Positions 11,540 to 24,224 of a stretch of DNA of 64,000 bases are shown in pieces. Source of the DNA: Engraulis encrasicolus (taxonomy: Eukaryota; Chordata; Actinopteri; Clupeiformes; Engraulidae); assembly GCF_034702125.1 (NCBI RefSeq), contig NC_085875.1:21820652-21884651 (forward strand), written 5' to 3'. Position numbers and translations under genes: made by a program. The notes under the pieces were generated by a model. It saw only the letters and a list, made by a program, of their open reading frames with translations. It did no database searches and was not told the origin of the DNA. Numbering within the stretch: the stretch's first letter is position 1; the number at the start of each line of letters is the position of its first letter.

Positions 11540-12780
11540 GCTCTTTGGTGTGACAGTCAGAACACACCTACAACCCTAGTGATGGTCACTCCAGCACAGT
11601 GTCCCTTGTGTTGACAGTCACAGTGAATAGTTAGTCTCATAACTTTAAGGTGACTGCTTCACTGTACTGCCTATCACAACGTGTAAAAGTACTCCTATTA
11701 GTCTTGATCTTTTGCAATTCATTGTGAAATACTGAGATTAATATCCAAATCAAATGAGACTGATTGGTTTATTTATTACATTTTTGATTTATTAATTATG
11801 ACTTATATGACTTATTACATAATCTCCCAAAACGCGTATTAATTGGTTACCCACATATTTTGGTTACCCATGGTGTGATGATTTATTCTTCGAGCCCATT
11901 AATGTAATCTCAATTGCATAACTGCAATTGTACCTACAACCGTAACCTTGTAGGCTAGCTTGCAGTGAAATGACAGTTCTGGTGAACTCCATAGTGCAGA
12001 AAGACTAACAAACAATCAAATAGAGTAGGGTAATTGTCCATAGCTGAGAAGGTGGAATCCTGTGTGGAGGCGTAGATCAACGCAGACAGCTAACGACCGT
12101 AGACAGCCGGGGACCGCTCTTCCCGGTTGGATGAGATGCACTCGCAGTGTGACAAAAACGACTTCCTCGCACTTGCCGTTCACCAAGATGTACAAAGTCC
12201 CGCAAATTATATCCGCTGATATGGGAAAGAAGTGCTGTCGGATCCATTTCTTGCTCCAACGAGCCCCCTCCAGAATGCGCATTTCGTCTCCATAGTAATT
12301 CCACTACCGCTATCAACTGGACTGGACACCACGGTGAAATTAATCAAACTTCACCACAAATTGACGCTGTAGACAGCTCTTAAAAGTGCTTCCCATACAC
12401 TCGGTCATGAATGTAACAAAATTACAAAATAAATAGGTCAAATGCCATAAAAAATAAGTTAAAAGAGTTGCACAGGAGCAGGAGTTACCAGATAGGCAGC
12501 CGAACGACGCGGCGCCATGGCATGGCACGCTGTGTGTGTGTGTGTGTGTCTTCGTGTATGTATGCGTGAGGGAGGGAAAGAGATAGAGTGATTGCGCGTG
12601 TGTGTTTGCATGCGCCCGTGTATGTGTGTGATTGGGACTCATCCATGAATGTCTCACTATTGACTGTCTCTGTGTGATGGGTACTGTATGACATTTCCTG
12701 GGATCATTGTGACACTCCCTGTGTACTCACACACACACAGTCACACACACGCGCGCGCGCACACACACACACAGCCATCC
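11540..12780. other. Gene-free stretch
   Basis: I see no supported gene. One overlapping pair of minus-strand open frames (12016-12316) lacks recognisable motifs. Short TG/CA-rich blocks lie at about 12530-12640 and 12725-12772. Confidence 0.5.
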
Positions 12781-13085
12781 TTAACACTAGAACTACCAGG
12801 TTTTTTCTGCCTACCTAGAAGTACCAGAGAGGGGTCATTTGACCCGGCGGCTTTTACCTAATACACTAATCACTCATTTTGTTATGGTAATGAGGCTGTT
12901 AGGGTCCGTGTGTGGGGTGAGGGGTGAGGGGGTCACACCTTACAGTGCTAACAGCCAAGACAAACAGGGACAGACAGCTTCTTCCCAAGGGCTGTCAGCC
13001 TCCAAAATCACCACAGGTAAATAGCAACTTGCATGAAGATATCAGCAGCAAAGACAGATAGCACAGTTTGGCGGACAGTGTGTTA

Positions 13086-14718
13086 CAGTTTTTCTCCATT
13101 GGTTTGGCTCATTTCTTGAAACTGAGATGTCATTCTCAAAACATGGACAAATCCCAAAACTTACTTGCAGTTCCTCACAACAGAATGGCATTTATCATTG
13201 CTTTCATCAAATTTCAAATGCTTTTGTACATGTCTCAATCATTTAGTACATCCTTGCAAATGGCTATGTACAAGTATCCTACAGTTAACACAATCAGCTT
13301 ACATTTAGTAGAATTTTCCAATGAATGTACCTTGCTGATCTATCCCAATTGGTTGATTCTCAGTGTAATGGTTGTCCTGAAAACATGTCAGCACATTTTC
13401 TTCATATAAGTCATCAATGAACGTGTGAATGTCCCATGTGATCATGACGAATCATATGACTGCAACCAGATAATGGTTGAATTACAGTTTTTCTCGATTG
13501 GTTTGGCTCATTTCTTGAAACTGAGATGACATTCCTATAACCATTGGGTCATTTGGCCAAACATTCTTACACTTCTGCACAACAGTTCAGATAACTAGCA
13601 AAATGTCATATACCTCCCAAAACACCTCGTTCTTGCATCAGCACTAAACCGTCTCACATATAAATAGTCAGTACCATCAAAATGGCATAGATCCTTCTCA
13701 ATTGCTTTGGCTCATTTGCATTCATTTAGTCCTTCTGTCAAAATAAACTGGATGGTTCAGCATAACTACATGGATCCTCATCACTCGCTCATATCACCCC
13801 AAAAACAGTTTACCCATGTGTCTAAACTAAATTTATTCCCCACATATATCATCAGTAGTCAGTACCCCCAAAATACATTGTCCCTTTGACATTGTGTTAG
13901 CACTGCAAGTCAAAATGTTTTGATGTTTTGTTTACGTTCAGCTAACAGATTTCGACCATGTATAAAAATTAAAAAGTGAGTGAAACCATTGAAGTTTGAC
14001 AACATAGATCATTTACCAAGGACATTTATCAGTAACTTTCTTTACTGTAAATTCATATACAGAAAGTAATGGCCATATATCTCATTTCTCATGGGGTTGG
14101 CTCATTTCTCAAAACAGAGATAACATTCTCAAAATAACATGGATAAATGCCAAAGCAACTAGCAATTGTTCAAAACAGAATGTCGTTTGAAAAAATGTCA
14201 TGAAATTAGCCAAATAACAGAGGAAACTGTAGTATACAGGGTTGTAAAATTATTTTCTACTAACTAGTAAAGTTACAATACCATCTGACCTGTTGAACAC
14301 AATCATGCATTTACTATATAATGAAATTCTTAAAATATGATGTCCTTGACTGTTTTGGGAATTGCGTAGACCACTTTGCATATGATGACTTACACAATGA
14401 AATAATGCTGACGTGTTTTGGAGAGGGCAACCATTAGACTGAGAATTGTCTAATTCGTTTAGATAAGCAAGGTCAATTTATTTGGAAAATGTGCTAAATG
14501 TATGCTGAATGTGTCAACTGAAGGGTATTTGTACATATCCATCTGCAGAGATGTACTAAACATTTGAGACATGTACAAAGCATTTGATATCTGACGAAAG
14601 CAATGAAAAATGCCATTCTGTTTTGGGAAATTGCAAGTTGGTTTGGGGATTTGTCCGTGTTGTTTTGAGAATGTCATCTCAGTTTCGAGAAATTAGCCAA
14701 ACCAATTGAGAAAAACTG
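13086..14718. mobile_element. mariner-like element with ~330-bp TIRs, nested
   Basis: It starts CAGTTTTTCTCCATTGG and ends CCAATTGAGAAAAACTG, with TA on each side (13084-13085 and 14719-14720). The match continues inward: 13086-13418 pairs with about 14385-14718 at moderate divergence. Internal partial copies of the same head occur at 13486, about 13690 and about 14085. Next to the copy at 13486, a 70-bp stretch (13413-13483) resembles the flank after the right end (14721-14790). This suggests a local duplication or two overlapping insertions. I see no transposase. Confidence 0.75.
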
Positions 14719-14910
14719 TAACGTGTGAATCTCCCATGCCATGTGACCATAACGACTCATGTGAATGCAACCTGGCAATTGTTAGATGGATAAATACCAG
14801 TGCATGTGGACTACTGCTTCATTTCCCTCAAGAATTTTGTGGTGAAAGAAGCTCCTCTCCAAGGAACGAAGATGCAGAGATACAGCACTCAACAGGCATT
14901 GGAAATGATC

Positions 14911-14922
14911 CACACACACGCG

Positions 14923-14983
<61 letters not shown>
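14911..14983. repeat. (CA)n / (CG-CA) microsatellite
   Basis: CACACACG and CGCACGCGCGCG precede a run of about 22 CA units. Confidence 0.95.
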
Positions 14984-14986
<3 letters not shown>

Positions 14987-15518
14987 CTGTGTCTCAAGTG
15001 ACAGCTGTGAGCTGCTAACAGCCACATTTCCACAACAAAAGGAGTGTCCGCAGGGGGTCCAAAGGGTCAAATGACCCTCTTGTGGGGCTTTTAGGTAAAA
15101 AGGTCAATTGACCCCTCCGTGGTAGTTCTAGTGTTAAGCAGTTGAGATGCATACATTAACCCAGCTGAGATGGTGTCAGACGGGGAACATCACAGACACC
15201 CTGCCCCACATCATCAAACCCGCCTTTGATTAACAATTCATTTTTCCTTTATACACTATGGGGTGTGTAAGTGTGTATGTGTGTGTGTGTGTGTGAGAGA
15301 GAGAGAGTGTATTTGTATGTGCCTGTGTGTGAGTGTGTGACTGCATGCGTCCGTGTGTATGTGTGTTTGTATGCGTGTGTGACAGCATGCTAGCTAGCCC
15401 ATTTGTGTGTGTATGTTACTCCATGACAGTTAGCATAGGTGTGCGCTAGACAGTCATTTATGTGTATGTGGGTATGTGTGTGTGTACAATATGTGTGTGT
15501 GTGTGTGTGAGTGAGTGA

Positions 15519-15521
<3 letters not shown>

Positions 15522-15571
<50 letters not shown>
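15522..15571. repeat. (GA)n microsatellite
   Basis: A pure run of about 25 GA units following (GT)n and (GTGA)n. Confidence 0.97.
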
Positions 15572-15576
<5 letters not shown>

Positions 15577-15761
15577 ATGTGTGGAAATGAAATCCTAAGA
15601 GTCTTTCTAGTGCTAAACCCTATCAGTCACAGATGCGGCTGTATCTTTAGATTCTCACTCTCAAAACGACTCCACTTGCGCTCGCTTCAGATCGGCCCCA
15701 CAGGGAATGGGAAAGAAAAAAACACAGAGGAAAACATATAAAAGAGAAAGTCTGAGAGTGA

Positions 15762-15778
<17 letters not shown>

Positions 15779-15835
<57 letters not shown>
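15779..15835. repeat. (GA)n microsatellite
   Basis: A pure run of about 28 GA units, again directly after (GT)n. Confidence 0.97.
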
Positions 15836-15838
<3 letters not shown>

Positions 15839-15960
15839 CACTGACTATTTGGTGAAAAAGAGGCACTCCCTCTCGTTTTTAAACAGCGAAGACTGTGAGC
15901 TAATGAGAGCCAATAAGATCTGGTCCTCTGGGTACCACAGCAGATGTATGCGATTCAGAC

Positions 15961-15962
<2 letters not shown>

Positions 15963-16009
<47 letters not shown>
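15963..16009. repeat. (AC)n microsatellite
   Basis: About 23 CA units. Confidence 0.97.
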
Positions 16010-16334
16010 GCCACAGACACAAAGCTTTTGGATAACAAACAGACAGACACATAGAGACGAAGAGAAAAAGGGGATGAGATAAGAGGGTGAAAGAGATTTT
16101 TTTTCTTTCTGTTCTCTATCTTTTTTCACTCACAACACCGGCAATTTATTTTTCATCCATTTATTTATCTTTCATTCATCAGTTCATTCATTATTTCATT
16201 CGTTCATCCATTCATCTGTTCATGTCATATTGGCCCATTTCCTTATTATTACTTTTCCCTGTGCATTTCCATGTATGACATCAAACTGAGGAGAGCTCTG
16301 ATTTACATCTTTGACACACACACAGACACACACA

Positions 16335-16490
16335 CAGGCCCGCCGACAGGGGGGAGGACAAACGGGTATGTTGTCCAAGGCCCAGAGACACCGGGCCCAA
16401 AATTGGGTCCCCATTACGTGTTATCTATTGGGTAGGGGGCCCTTTCAGATGACTTTGTCCTGGGCCCAGCAAAAGCTGTCAGCAGCCCTG
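16335..16490. mobile_element. hAT MITE with CAGG(C)CCGCCGACAG ends
   Basis: It starts CAGGCCCGCCGACAG and ends CTGTCAGCAGCCCTG, an imperfect inverted match. CACACACA and CACACGCA flank it (7 of 8 match), but it sits in CA-rich DNA so this is weak. A second copy in the other orientation lies at 17831-17986. Confidence 0.7.
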
Positions 16491-17183
16491 CACACGCACA
16501 CGCACACACACACACACACACAAAGTCTTCACAAAAGAAGCATTTCAATACAGGGCCCCGTTCAAGGCTTAGCACCATTTTGTACTCCACCGCTATTAGC
16601 CTGCCTGTCTGTCTGTGTCTGTGTTTCCTCTCTTCTCTGTGTGGTACAAATGAAATGGCAATGAGATACACATTTTGGGTCGACGGAGTCACCTTGTCGG
16701 CCCCGGCCTTCCAGAAATTGGGCATCGCCGCGTGGCCCTTTCTCACCATGACAAAGGGAGCCGCAGCGTAAAAGGGAAAGGCGCTTTTGTTGCAGACAGC
16801 TCTGCATAGTGAAGAAGGTTCTGTGTGTGTGTGTGTGTGTGTGTGTGAGTGTGTGCGCACACGCGCCTCTGTGTGTGTGCTGTAAAAAAAGGCGCTTTTG
16901 TGGAGACAGGTCTGCATAGAGGAGAATGCCCCTTTCAAAGTCATACACATCCATCCCTGTGTGTGTGTGTGCACGTGTGTGTGCTCAGAGTCCTGTCAGA
17001 CAACCCAAGAGGTGTGTGTGTACAGTATGCTCAGAGCTATCTGACATGCCAGGACACACTTCCTAACACAGGTGTGTGTGCCCGTTTGTGTATCCATGCG
17101 TGTGTGCATGCCTGTGCATGTTTGCCAGTGTGAATGTATGCACAATACTATGTGTGCGTGTCCATGTGTGTCTGTGCGTGTGT

Positions 17184-17377
17184 CAGTGTTAATTTCGTCA
17201 ACCATGACTATGACTAAAATATTTCGTCAATGCCCTTTTTTGATTTTCGTCATTTAGACTAAGACTAAGACTAAATTGGGAAGGCAATGACTAAAATATG
17301 ACTAAGACTAAAATTGATTTTCTTCATTGTGACTAAGACTAAGACTAAATTTCAAAACGCTGACGAAATTAACACTG
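17184..17377. mobile_element. hAT MITE, 194 bp, with perfect 8-bp duplication
   Basis: It starts CAGTGTTAATTTCGTCA and ends TGACGAAATTAACACTG, exact reverse complements. GCGTGTGT flanks it at 17176-17183 and 17378-17385. The interior is made of GACTAAGACTAA-type repeats. There is no coding capacity. Confidence 0.9.
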
Positions 17378-17402
17378 GCGTGTGTGTGCCCATGCAAGTG
17401 TA

Positions 17403-17406
<4 letters not shown>

Positions 17407-17463
<57 letters not shown>
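17407..17463. repeat. (GT)n microsatellite
   Basis: A run of about 28 GT units. Confidence 0.97.
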
Positions 17464-17465
<2 letters not shown>

Positions 17466-17830
17466 CGTGCACGTCTGAGTGTGCACGTCTGTGTGTGCAA
17501 CTCTCTTATGACCAGGATAGACTAGAGCGGATGCTTCCATCCTCTCCAACATAAAAGGGGTCCTTCAGTCTCCCGGCCTCTCTCCATTTATCCCCACAGC
17601 CTGCCACAGTTCATTTACAAAAGGAGAGAAACGCTTTTAGCATAAAAGCTGCCACTCAGGCACACTTTCTGAGAGGTTCTCGTGCGAATAAGAACAGGGG
17701 AACCTTTCTATCTTAGACCTTGCCAAGAGGTGGTAATACCTTTCTTTTTTCCTCTTCTTCTTTTTATGAAGAGTCCAGTCTCTTTATGCATATGGGCCTT
17801 TTTGCTGACCCCCTTCAATGACATCATAGC

Positions 17831-17986
17831 CAGAGCCACTGACAGCTTTCACTGGGCCCCGGACAAAGTAATTTGAAAGGGCCCCCTACCCAATACATAC
17901 AATGTAATGAGGACCCAATTATGGGCCGTCTATCTCCCTGGGCCCGGGATAACATACCCCTTTGTCCCCCTCTGTCGGCTTGCCTG
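17831..17986. mobile_element. hAT MITE, inverted relative of the 16,335 copy
   Basis: It reads as the reverse complement of the 16335-16490 element: ACTGACAGCTTTCACTGGGCCC at the start (imperfect) and CTGTCGGCTTGCCTG at the end, with GGGCCCCCTACCCAATACAT between. No clean target duplication remains. Confidence 0.65.
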
Positions 17987-18221
17987 ATAAAAACATTGCA
18001 ATGACAATATGTGAAGACATAGTCATTAGTAGCATTGTGAAAGTCATACCAGGTTTTCCCTGACGTAAGTAGATAGTATTGTAAGTAGATAGTGCAAGTA
18101 TGAGGTATTTTAACAAACACACATTCACAAACACACAGCACAGGCACGCACAAAACTCATGTGCATATGCACGCATGCACACACATGGACATCCTTCCCA
18201 CAAACATGCACAGCCATTGGA

Positions 18222-18479
18222 GTGCACAGACATTTTGGAGGGCAGGTGCTTAAGGGGGGATTGAGGAGCATGTGGAACTTCCAGTTGCCTTACGAGGTTA
18301 TAAATGTATATAGCAGCATAATTATCACATGTTTTTGATTGCCAAAACATTTGTAGATCATAACAACATAGAGCATAGGACATTATGGCAAAAAAAGAGA
18401 ACACTTTCAAAAAGGGCATTTTTGTCCAGTAGAGTAAAGGGGCAGGTGCTTTAGCACCACCTCCTCCCTATCTGTGCAC
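18222..18479. mobile_element. Possible MITE with GTGCACAGA ends
   Basis: GTGCACAGA near the start is inverted as TCTGTGCAC at the end. GGGCAGGTGCT occurs close to both ends, in the same orientation. The family is not recognised and boundaries are approximate. Confidence 0.4.
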
Positions 18480-20152
18480 GCATATGTAGCGTCCTGTTAC
18501 TCTTTGTCCTGTCTATGTCTGAACGGCCCCCGCACCTCCACCCCTCTACACGCCCCACCCTCCCCAAGGATCTGGCTGCTGACAGGTGCTGTTGCCACGG
18601 TGATGGATGACTCCGCATTCAGTTCCGGAACCGGAGAGACCTGCCCCGATGCTGCCGGCCCTGCCCAACAAGTCCCTGTCTGGGGCCGCATGTCAGGTCA
18701 GCCCATCTCACCGCCCGTGTGTGTGTGTGTGTGTGTGAGAGAGTGTAAGTATGAAATATGTTACTTTTTTGTTGTAAAACTGGTGTGTGTGTGTGTGTGT
18801 GTGCGTGCATGAATATAGACAGAGAGAAAAGAGGTGAGGTTATTCTAAGGTTTATACCCTACAGGGCATCAAGTGTGTTTGCTTTTTTCTCTGTCTCTGA
18901 GAAAAGTTCTGTGAATGTCTACAACTTTGTGCATGTGTGTCAGTGTGTGTGTGCGCCCGTGCGTGTGTGTTGCACTATGCATATCTATACATTTTGTATC
19001 GAAATGCTTGCATTCTGCTTTTAATGGTATATTCTGTCACTTTTACTGCTTGTGTAGCACTTGCTATGAAGACAGTCCAGCGACTTATTATCTTTAATTT
19101 TACTCTTCTGGTGTTTTCGCAGTGTTAGATGTTTGATCTTCAAAGACATCATCATCACTACCTCCACTCACGATTCACAACAACAACAAAACTGTATGTG
19201 TGTATAAGTATTTTTTTAATCCATAAATGTGTTTGTTAAGAAGGGGGCAGCATCTGTAATATAGGTACTTTGCCGCTGCAGAGTAGTAGATTGTTTTGAA
19301 GCATACAGGGCCATTACAAGGTATTCCGGGGCCAAAGGCAAAACTATTAGGCAGGGCTCCCCATTTAAAGAGATTTCGATAACCGTATCGTTGCACTTTT
19401 CAAACACTGGATTTAGGAAGGTACTGCCACCCTCACAAAATTGTCATCGCTGTCAATTACTGTAAATAAGTGCCTAACCCGTCATTACAAGGGACCCCAC
19501 CCCCATTTCAGCTGGGCCCTAGGCGATTACCTAGTTTGCTTGCCTGGTTGTGACAGGTCTGCATACAGTATAGCTGTAGCCGTAGCTCAGTATCCGTCCT
19601 CAGATCTAAGATGCTCAGTCTTCAAAGGCATTATCTCCACCACCACCTCCTCCAAAACAACACACAACAAAAACAACAACAAATCTCCTCCTCATTAGTC
19701 TCAAATCACAGGACAACAGAGACTGCCGCTCAAACACTTTGCTGGAAATCAAAGCAACCAATTAAAAAAAAAAAAAAGTTACCTCCATTGCTTCTTGCTT
19801 ACAGACAAGCTGATGTGTAAAATGTGATGTCTCATTTCAGGCTTGTTTGTGGGCAAATTGTAATTAATGTGCATTATCACTCCGCTGGGGTTGTCAACAG
19901 CATAAGTGGCTCAAGCAAACATTGGCAGCTGGATTAAAAAGAGGATAAACACACAAAAGAGTGGCGAGCAAACATGCATACTGTACGGCGCATACACTCA
20001 CACACACACATGCTCCGCACGCACGCACGCACATTCTTTTTTTCTCTCTCTCTGTCACACACACACAAGAGGGCGTATAGGCCATCAAGTACATATGACA
20101 AACTCTCAAACTCTTGTTCACAACCTCTCTATCTACAGTATAATGTAGAGAT
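18480..20152. other. Gene-free stretch
   Basis: A GC-rich block at 18500-18710 looks almost exon-like but has no supported splice pair or motif. About 19300-19560 resembles a degraded hAT MITE of the TGGGCCCTAGGC type. (GT)n tracts lie at about 18716-18738 and 18782-18802. No gene is supported. Confidence 0.5.
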
Positions 20153-20536
20153 TAGAGATGGGATTTATGGCTCTTTTTCGGGATCCGGATCTTAGTGGCT
20201 CGTTCCTTTCAAAGAGCCGTTCAAAAAACTGGCTCTTTTTTTAAATTATTTATTCAGTGTTAAGAATGTAATATTTTGACTCCTCCTCAAGGTAATGTTG
20301 TCCAAACAACAACTGATTATTCTCCTGCTTCTAAAGACCGTTTTTGCCTCTCTTTGAGGCAAACAATTGTGTTTTTTCCCAAATTTAATTACTCTGGTCG
20401 AGGTCACATGCTTAAAATGAATGAAAAATGAACGAAATAACAGTCGAGTGGCTCCCCCAGCTGTGATCCGGTTCCCATCGTTCACTTCAGGGAGCCGTTC
20501 AAAAGAACCGGCTCGTTCATGAACGACACACCTCTA
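20153..20536 (-). mobile_element. hAT MITE copy 2 (384 bp)
   Basis: This is a near-identical, inverted twin of the element at 10,333-10,717. It starts TAGAGATGGGATTTATGG and ends CGACACACCTCTA. Perfect 8-bp duplications GTAGAGAT lie at 20145-20152 and 20537-20544. Confidence 0.92.
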
Positions 20537-21502
20537 GTAGAGATGATTACTCTGGCAGTACCACCTAACAAGCTACCACCCATTGGCAGTACACCCTAAT
20601 TCATAAAAGTTGGATCATTACCTGGCCCCTATAAATGAATTAATGGCACGTGACGTAGGACAAAGAGATGGCAGCGCTGTTGCATGTTTTCAACCGGCAT
20701 CGCACGCGAATGCCTACCACGGTAATCTACAACTAATTAGACAATTTAGACCCCCTACAATGTCCTAACGGACGAGACCATCTTGCACAAATATCGTATG
20801 TGTAGAGCGCAGATAAAGGAGCTGGTGGAGTAGCTGAAATCGCACCTGCAAAGGCCACCTGGAGGGGCTATGCACTGTCGCCACCTACAGTTGTTTTAAA
20901 GTAACAGTAAGGGCAACAAAACTAACGTGTTGTAGGCCTACTGCTATTTCTCTTCAGGACTTCAGAATAGCACCACACTCAATTAATGGAAGACTTTTTA
21001 CTCCTCCCACATGCTACATGGGACACTGTCTGTAAAGATCTGTCTAAAAGCAGGTTGCACCACAGAAGACACATCATCAACGGAATCGAGTTTTACTAAT
21101 CCTGGGACCAAGGAGAGGTGTACAAGCAAATTCACCAAATATTTGGCATGAAAATCCCAGAGATAGTGGGGTAAGGTTGTATGTTTAGGTGCTGGTGTTG
21201 CACTTAGCAGTTCGGCGAACACCAAATAGTCAGCCTGCCATCAGCAGCTAAGGTGCTTAAAGGGTTTATGAAACGAAAACAAAGTAAAGGAATTTGACCA
21301 TTTCCAGGACAGATTCTGAAAGCCTTCTAAGCCTTGTGAATAAAATGGGATATTGTCTGGGTGATATTTTGTCCTAAAAGTCATGTTAAAACGTTACCAA
21401 AAAGTGTTATGTTTACTTTTTTTCGTGACATGCAAATTTTATGCAAATGATATGCGTGACATAGAAGGGGAAAGTTCACCTCATTCCACCTTGTTCAGAT
21501 CA

Positions 21503-21896
21503 ATTGCGGCTAGTACCAAAAACAAAGCGCAGTGTCAAGCAGTGTGGAGGGCCGAACGGTGCCAGCTGCAAAAATGGCTACTTGACAGAAGGAATATCTT
21601 TGCACAAGTTCCCTTCTGTGAAGAATGATGGAACTGTGGCCGACAAGGAGAAGGCTAAAACAAGGGCTCTGTGGATCCAATTCGTACGTAGCCACCGCTG
21701 TGGTTTTGAAGCAAGCTCGTGGTCACTGTTGTGCTCGGCACATTACCACCCCTCGTGCTTCACCACAAATGTGGAGATCGCGGGCATGGTTGGACTGAAC
21801 AGAATGCTATTGCCTCAAGCAGTTCCAACAATTGACATCGCCGGCGTGCAGACTGAAACTGCCCCTGTAGCCTAACTGCTCGGGCACGAAGACAGG
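21503..21896 (+). pseudogene. THAP-domain exon, probably decayed
   Basis: About 21519-21875 encodes a THAP-type zinc-binding domain. It starts PKTKRSVKQC...SCKNGYL, continues SLHKFPSV and ALWIQFVR, then LLCSAHYHPSCF (the C-x2-H pair), and ends in AVPTI, the expected C-terminal motif. The first cysteine pair is spaced wider (seven residues between) than the usual two to four. No ATG precedes it; the expected start position reads GTA. A stop (21873-21875) comes just before a good donor GTGAGT at 21897, and a one-base shift would carry the frame to the donor. THAP domains are common in Kolobok and P-type transposons. Confidence 0.65.
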
Positions 21897-22190
21897 TGAG
21901 TGCACTGCTTTGCTTTAGGCTAGTCGTTTTACCTTGTCCATCTGCTTTGTATGTTGTTTTCAGGAAAGGGTAATGCACATTACATGCCAAACCGATGCGA
22001 ATGCTCTCGGGATATGCACTTTTTGTTGATTGCCATTCAACTGGTCAATAAATTGGTTTTGGGAGGATATCCGCGCTTCAGCCTCCGTGGTGCTCTCGGT
22101 CGAGGACAGCCAACTTACAGACTGGGCTACTGCTTAGCGAATAAACGGAGATGCATATAGCGTAGGCCTACTTTGAAGCGTTTGATTGTT

Positions 22191-23441
22191 ACCTCCGCCA
22201 GGAGGTTATGTGATCGCCCGAATTTGTGTGTCTGTTCGTCACGCTGCTATTACATGGCCTGCCACAGTGTGTGTTCGTCACGCTGCTATTACATGGCCTG
22301 CCACAGGGTGCGCAAGGACCACTGAGGAGGAGCCCTGAGCAGCACCACTTACTAACTGGCGTACCTTCACGCAGCCACCTTCACGCAGCCACACCGGGGC
22401 AGAGCATTGAAGTGAAATGCATTACCGCAGTCAAAATCGCTATCAAAAAGCAGCCTTAGCTACAGCCTCGCATATCGTTTAAGTTCACAATGCTGTCACA
22501 AAACATTCATATAAAATGAAGCTCAAAAAAGGTGCGCGCGAATTGCGTTAGTCCACGGTGATTTGCTGCTTCCCCAATCCCCGCGCACTGAAGCCATCAG
22601 CACTACAAACATTCCATAGACTATACTAGACTTCGTAACGAATGAACGCTGGAGATGCGGTGAACAGTGATTTTCAATACGAAATAGAGAGCAGGCCCGG
22701 GTGCCGATCAACTGCCCACAGCGCCAAGATCAGCTCGCAATAACCCTCATGAACGGATTCCCATAGGCTATTCACAGGTAGTGTCGCGGTAGGCAATGAT
22801 TCCGCTAGCTGCGACCAGTCGAGTCGACATGTCTCTCGCTAAGCAATTGCGTTTGTACCCCAACGTTGGTGTCACGATATTGAAACAGCTAGAAATGATA
22901 GAAGTGGATTTACATCTCAAAAGTTTGTTTAGCCTTACGAAATAGCCAACAATAACTGACACTCCACAACCATCCATGCACTGCCACTGGATAAGGGGAT
23001 TCTTGCACATTTCATTCTGATTCAATAATTAAGTGAACGGCTCAAAGTAGGGCCGCTACGGGTGTTGGCCAATGAAAATTGTGCTTTTTAATTTTTATTT
23101 TGTTTTAGATGGTAGCCTAATGAAAGGCATGCTGCCAATCATCAACAATGTGACTAATATGTAGCAATGAGATTCAACGCTTAAGTGCATTTGCAAATCA
23201 CAGAAGGCATAGGCTAGCATGAACAATCACTTTGCCAATAAAACAATCAAAGGTGAACTAAACAGACCACAGCTAGAGGACATGGAAATGATAAAAGAGA
23301 CAGATAGAACTATAATTTGGTTACGACTTGACGGTTCAATTACCTGAACACAAGTGCTATGTAGCCTATAGGCCTAAATGCATGAAACCACATCATGACT
23401 CTACACATGAACAAAACGAACTGAACTTCCTTGGCGGAGGT
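22191..23441. mobile_element. Element with ACCTCCGCCA...TTGGCGGAGGT ends
   Basis: ACCTCCGCCAGGAGGTTATG at the left is matched by the inverted CCTTGGCGGAGGT at the right, a terminal motif common in fish repeats. A 33-bp unit GTTCGTCACGCTGCTATTAC... is duplicated in tandem at about 22233-22306. There is no coding capacity. The interior is probably composite. Confidence 0.5.
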
Positions 23442-24224
23442 CTGCGTTCTCTGAATGCATTTCTAGTTTGTTTTTAGTATTGTGGTGCACGTGTGGCTGA
23501 GGTTTGTACACATCTCGTCCTCAGAGTCAGGCTGAGGGACACGCGACGCCTGTGACTTTGAGCACAAAAAAATAATAATAATGATAAACGCTAAAAATAT
23601 GTTGAGGACTCAGGCTATCTAGGGTGTTTTTCCAACAGCCTAATACCTCCGTTTTTTCTCTAGTTGATGATATTTTTGCATGTACATGCATTTCAATCAC
23701 ACTATATATCGCAATTGAATCAAAATGCCCCCCATTTGTCAAGAAATACACACGCTACGTCATCTTTGGGTCATGGCAAAGCGCCCTTAGCAACCGTCCA
23801 TAACCATAAACAAAACAAACTGTCAGGCTATGTCAACAATCGTCACTTGGCCTGTCAGACATGTCACTTTCTGCAGATGTATCAGTGCCTCTGAAATAGA
23901 TTTGTGCTGCTGTTTTTTTTTCTCATGAGGTTGGATGTGTGGTTTTTCGACACGCTGATGTTTGTATCAGAATTTTGGTTCCTTTATAAGATGTGGGTCC
24001 ATCAAATGTGTGTTGTTTTCTCAGATCGCCATACTAGCAAACCACGGACTTTCCTCTATGATGTCACAGCCCAGCTCATTAGTCAAACCAAATTTCACAG
24101 AATTCACACTTTGAGTTGCCATTTTCACAAGTTCCTCCAGGATGATTGGGTTCAAAGTCTCATCGATGCTATCAGAAAAAACTTTAATGGGAATGACCGT
24201 TTGTTTTCGATTAATAACCTCTTT
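23442..24224. other. Stretch without recognised features
   Basis: Short open frames only, with no motif or repeat I can name. Confidence 0.5.

Larger units (their letters stand above)
12785..15133. mobile_element. piggyBac-like element, non-autonomous, 2,349 bp
   Basis: TTAA lies immediately outside both ends (12781-12784 and 15134-15137). The ends are inverted copies of CACTAGAACTACCA, and both carry a subterminal GGGGTCA(T/A)TTGACC motif. TTAA targets with short TIRs and this start fit piggyBac. No piggyBac transposase is visible inside, so it would need one in trans. Most of the interior is a nested mariner-like element (13086-14718) and an (AC)n tract (14911-14983). Confidence 0.85.
15138..16334. 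other. Gene-free, microsatellite-rich stretch
   Basis: (GA)n lies at 15522-15571 and 15779-15835, and (AC)n at 15963-16009, with scattered TGTG blocks and an ATTCATT/CATTCAT-rich segment at about 16150-16220. All open frames are repeat artefacts. Confidence 0.7.

Noticed and set aside
12016..12316. Two overlapping minus-strand open frames with a possible zinc-finger-like ARWSKKWIRQHFFP segment
   Set aside because: Cysteine and histidine spacing does not fit a known finger, and no splice sites or neighbouring exons support it.
18474..18812. GC-rich, exon-like open frames on both strands
   Set aside because: No motif, no convincing splice pair, and the frame runs into a GT microsatellite.
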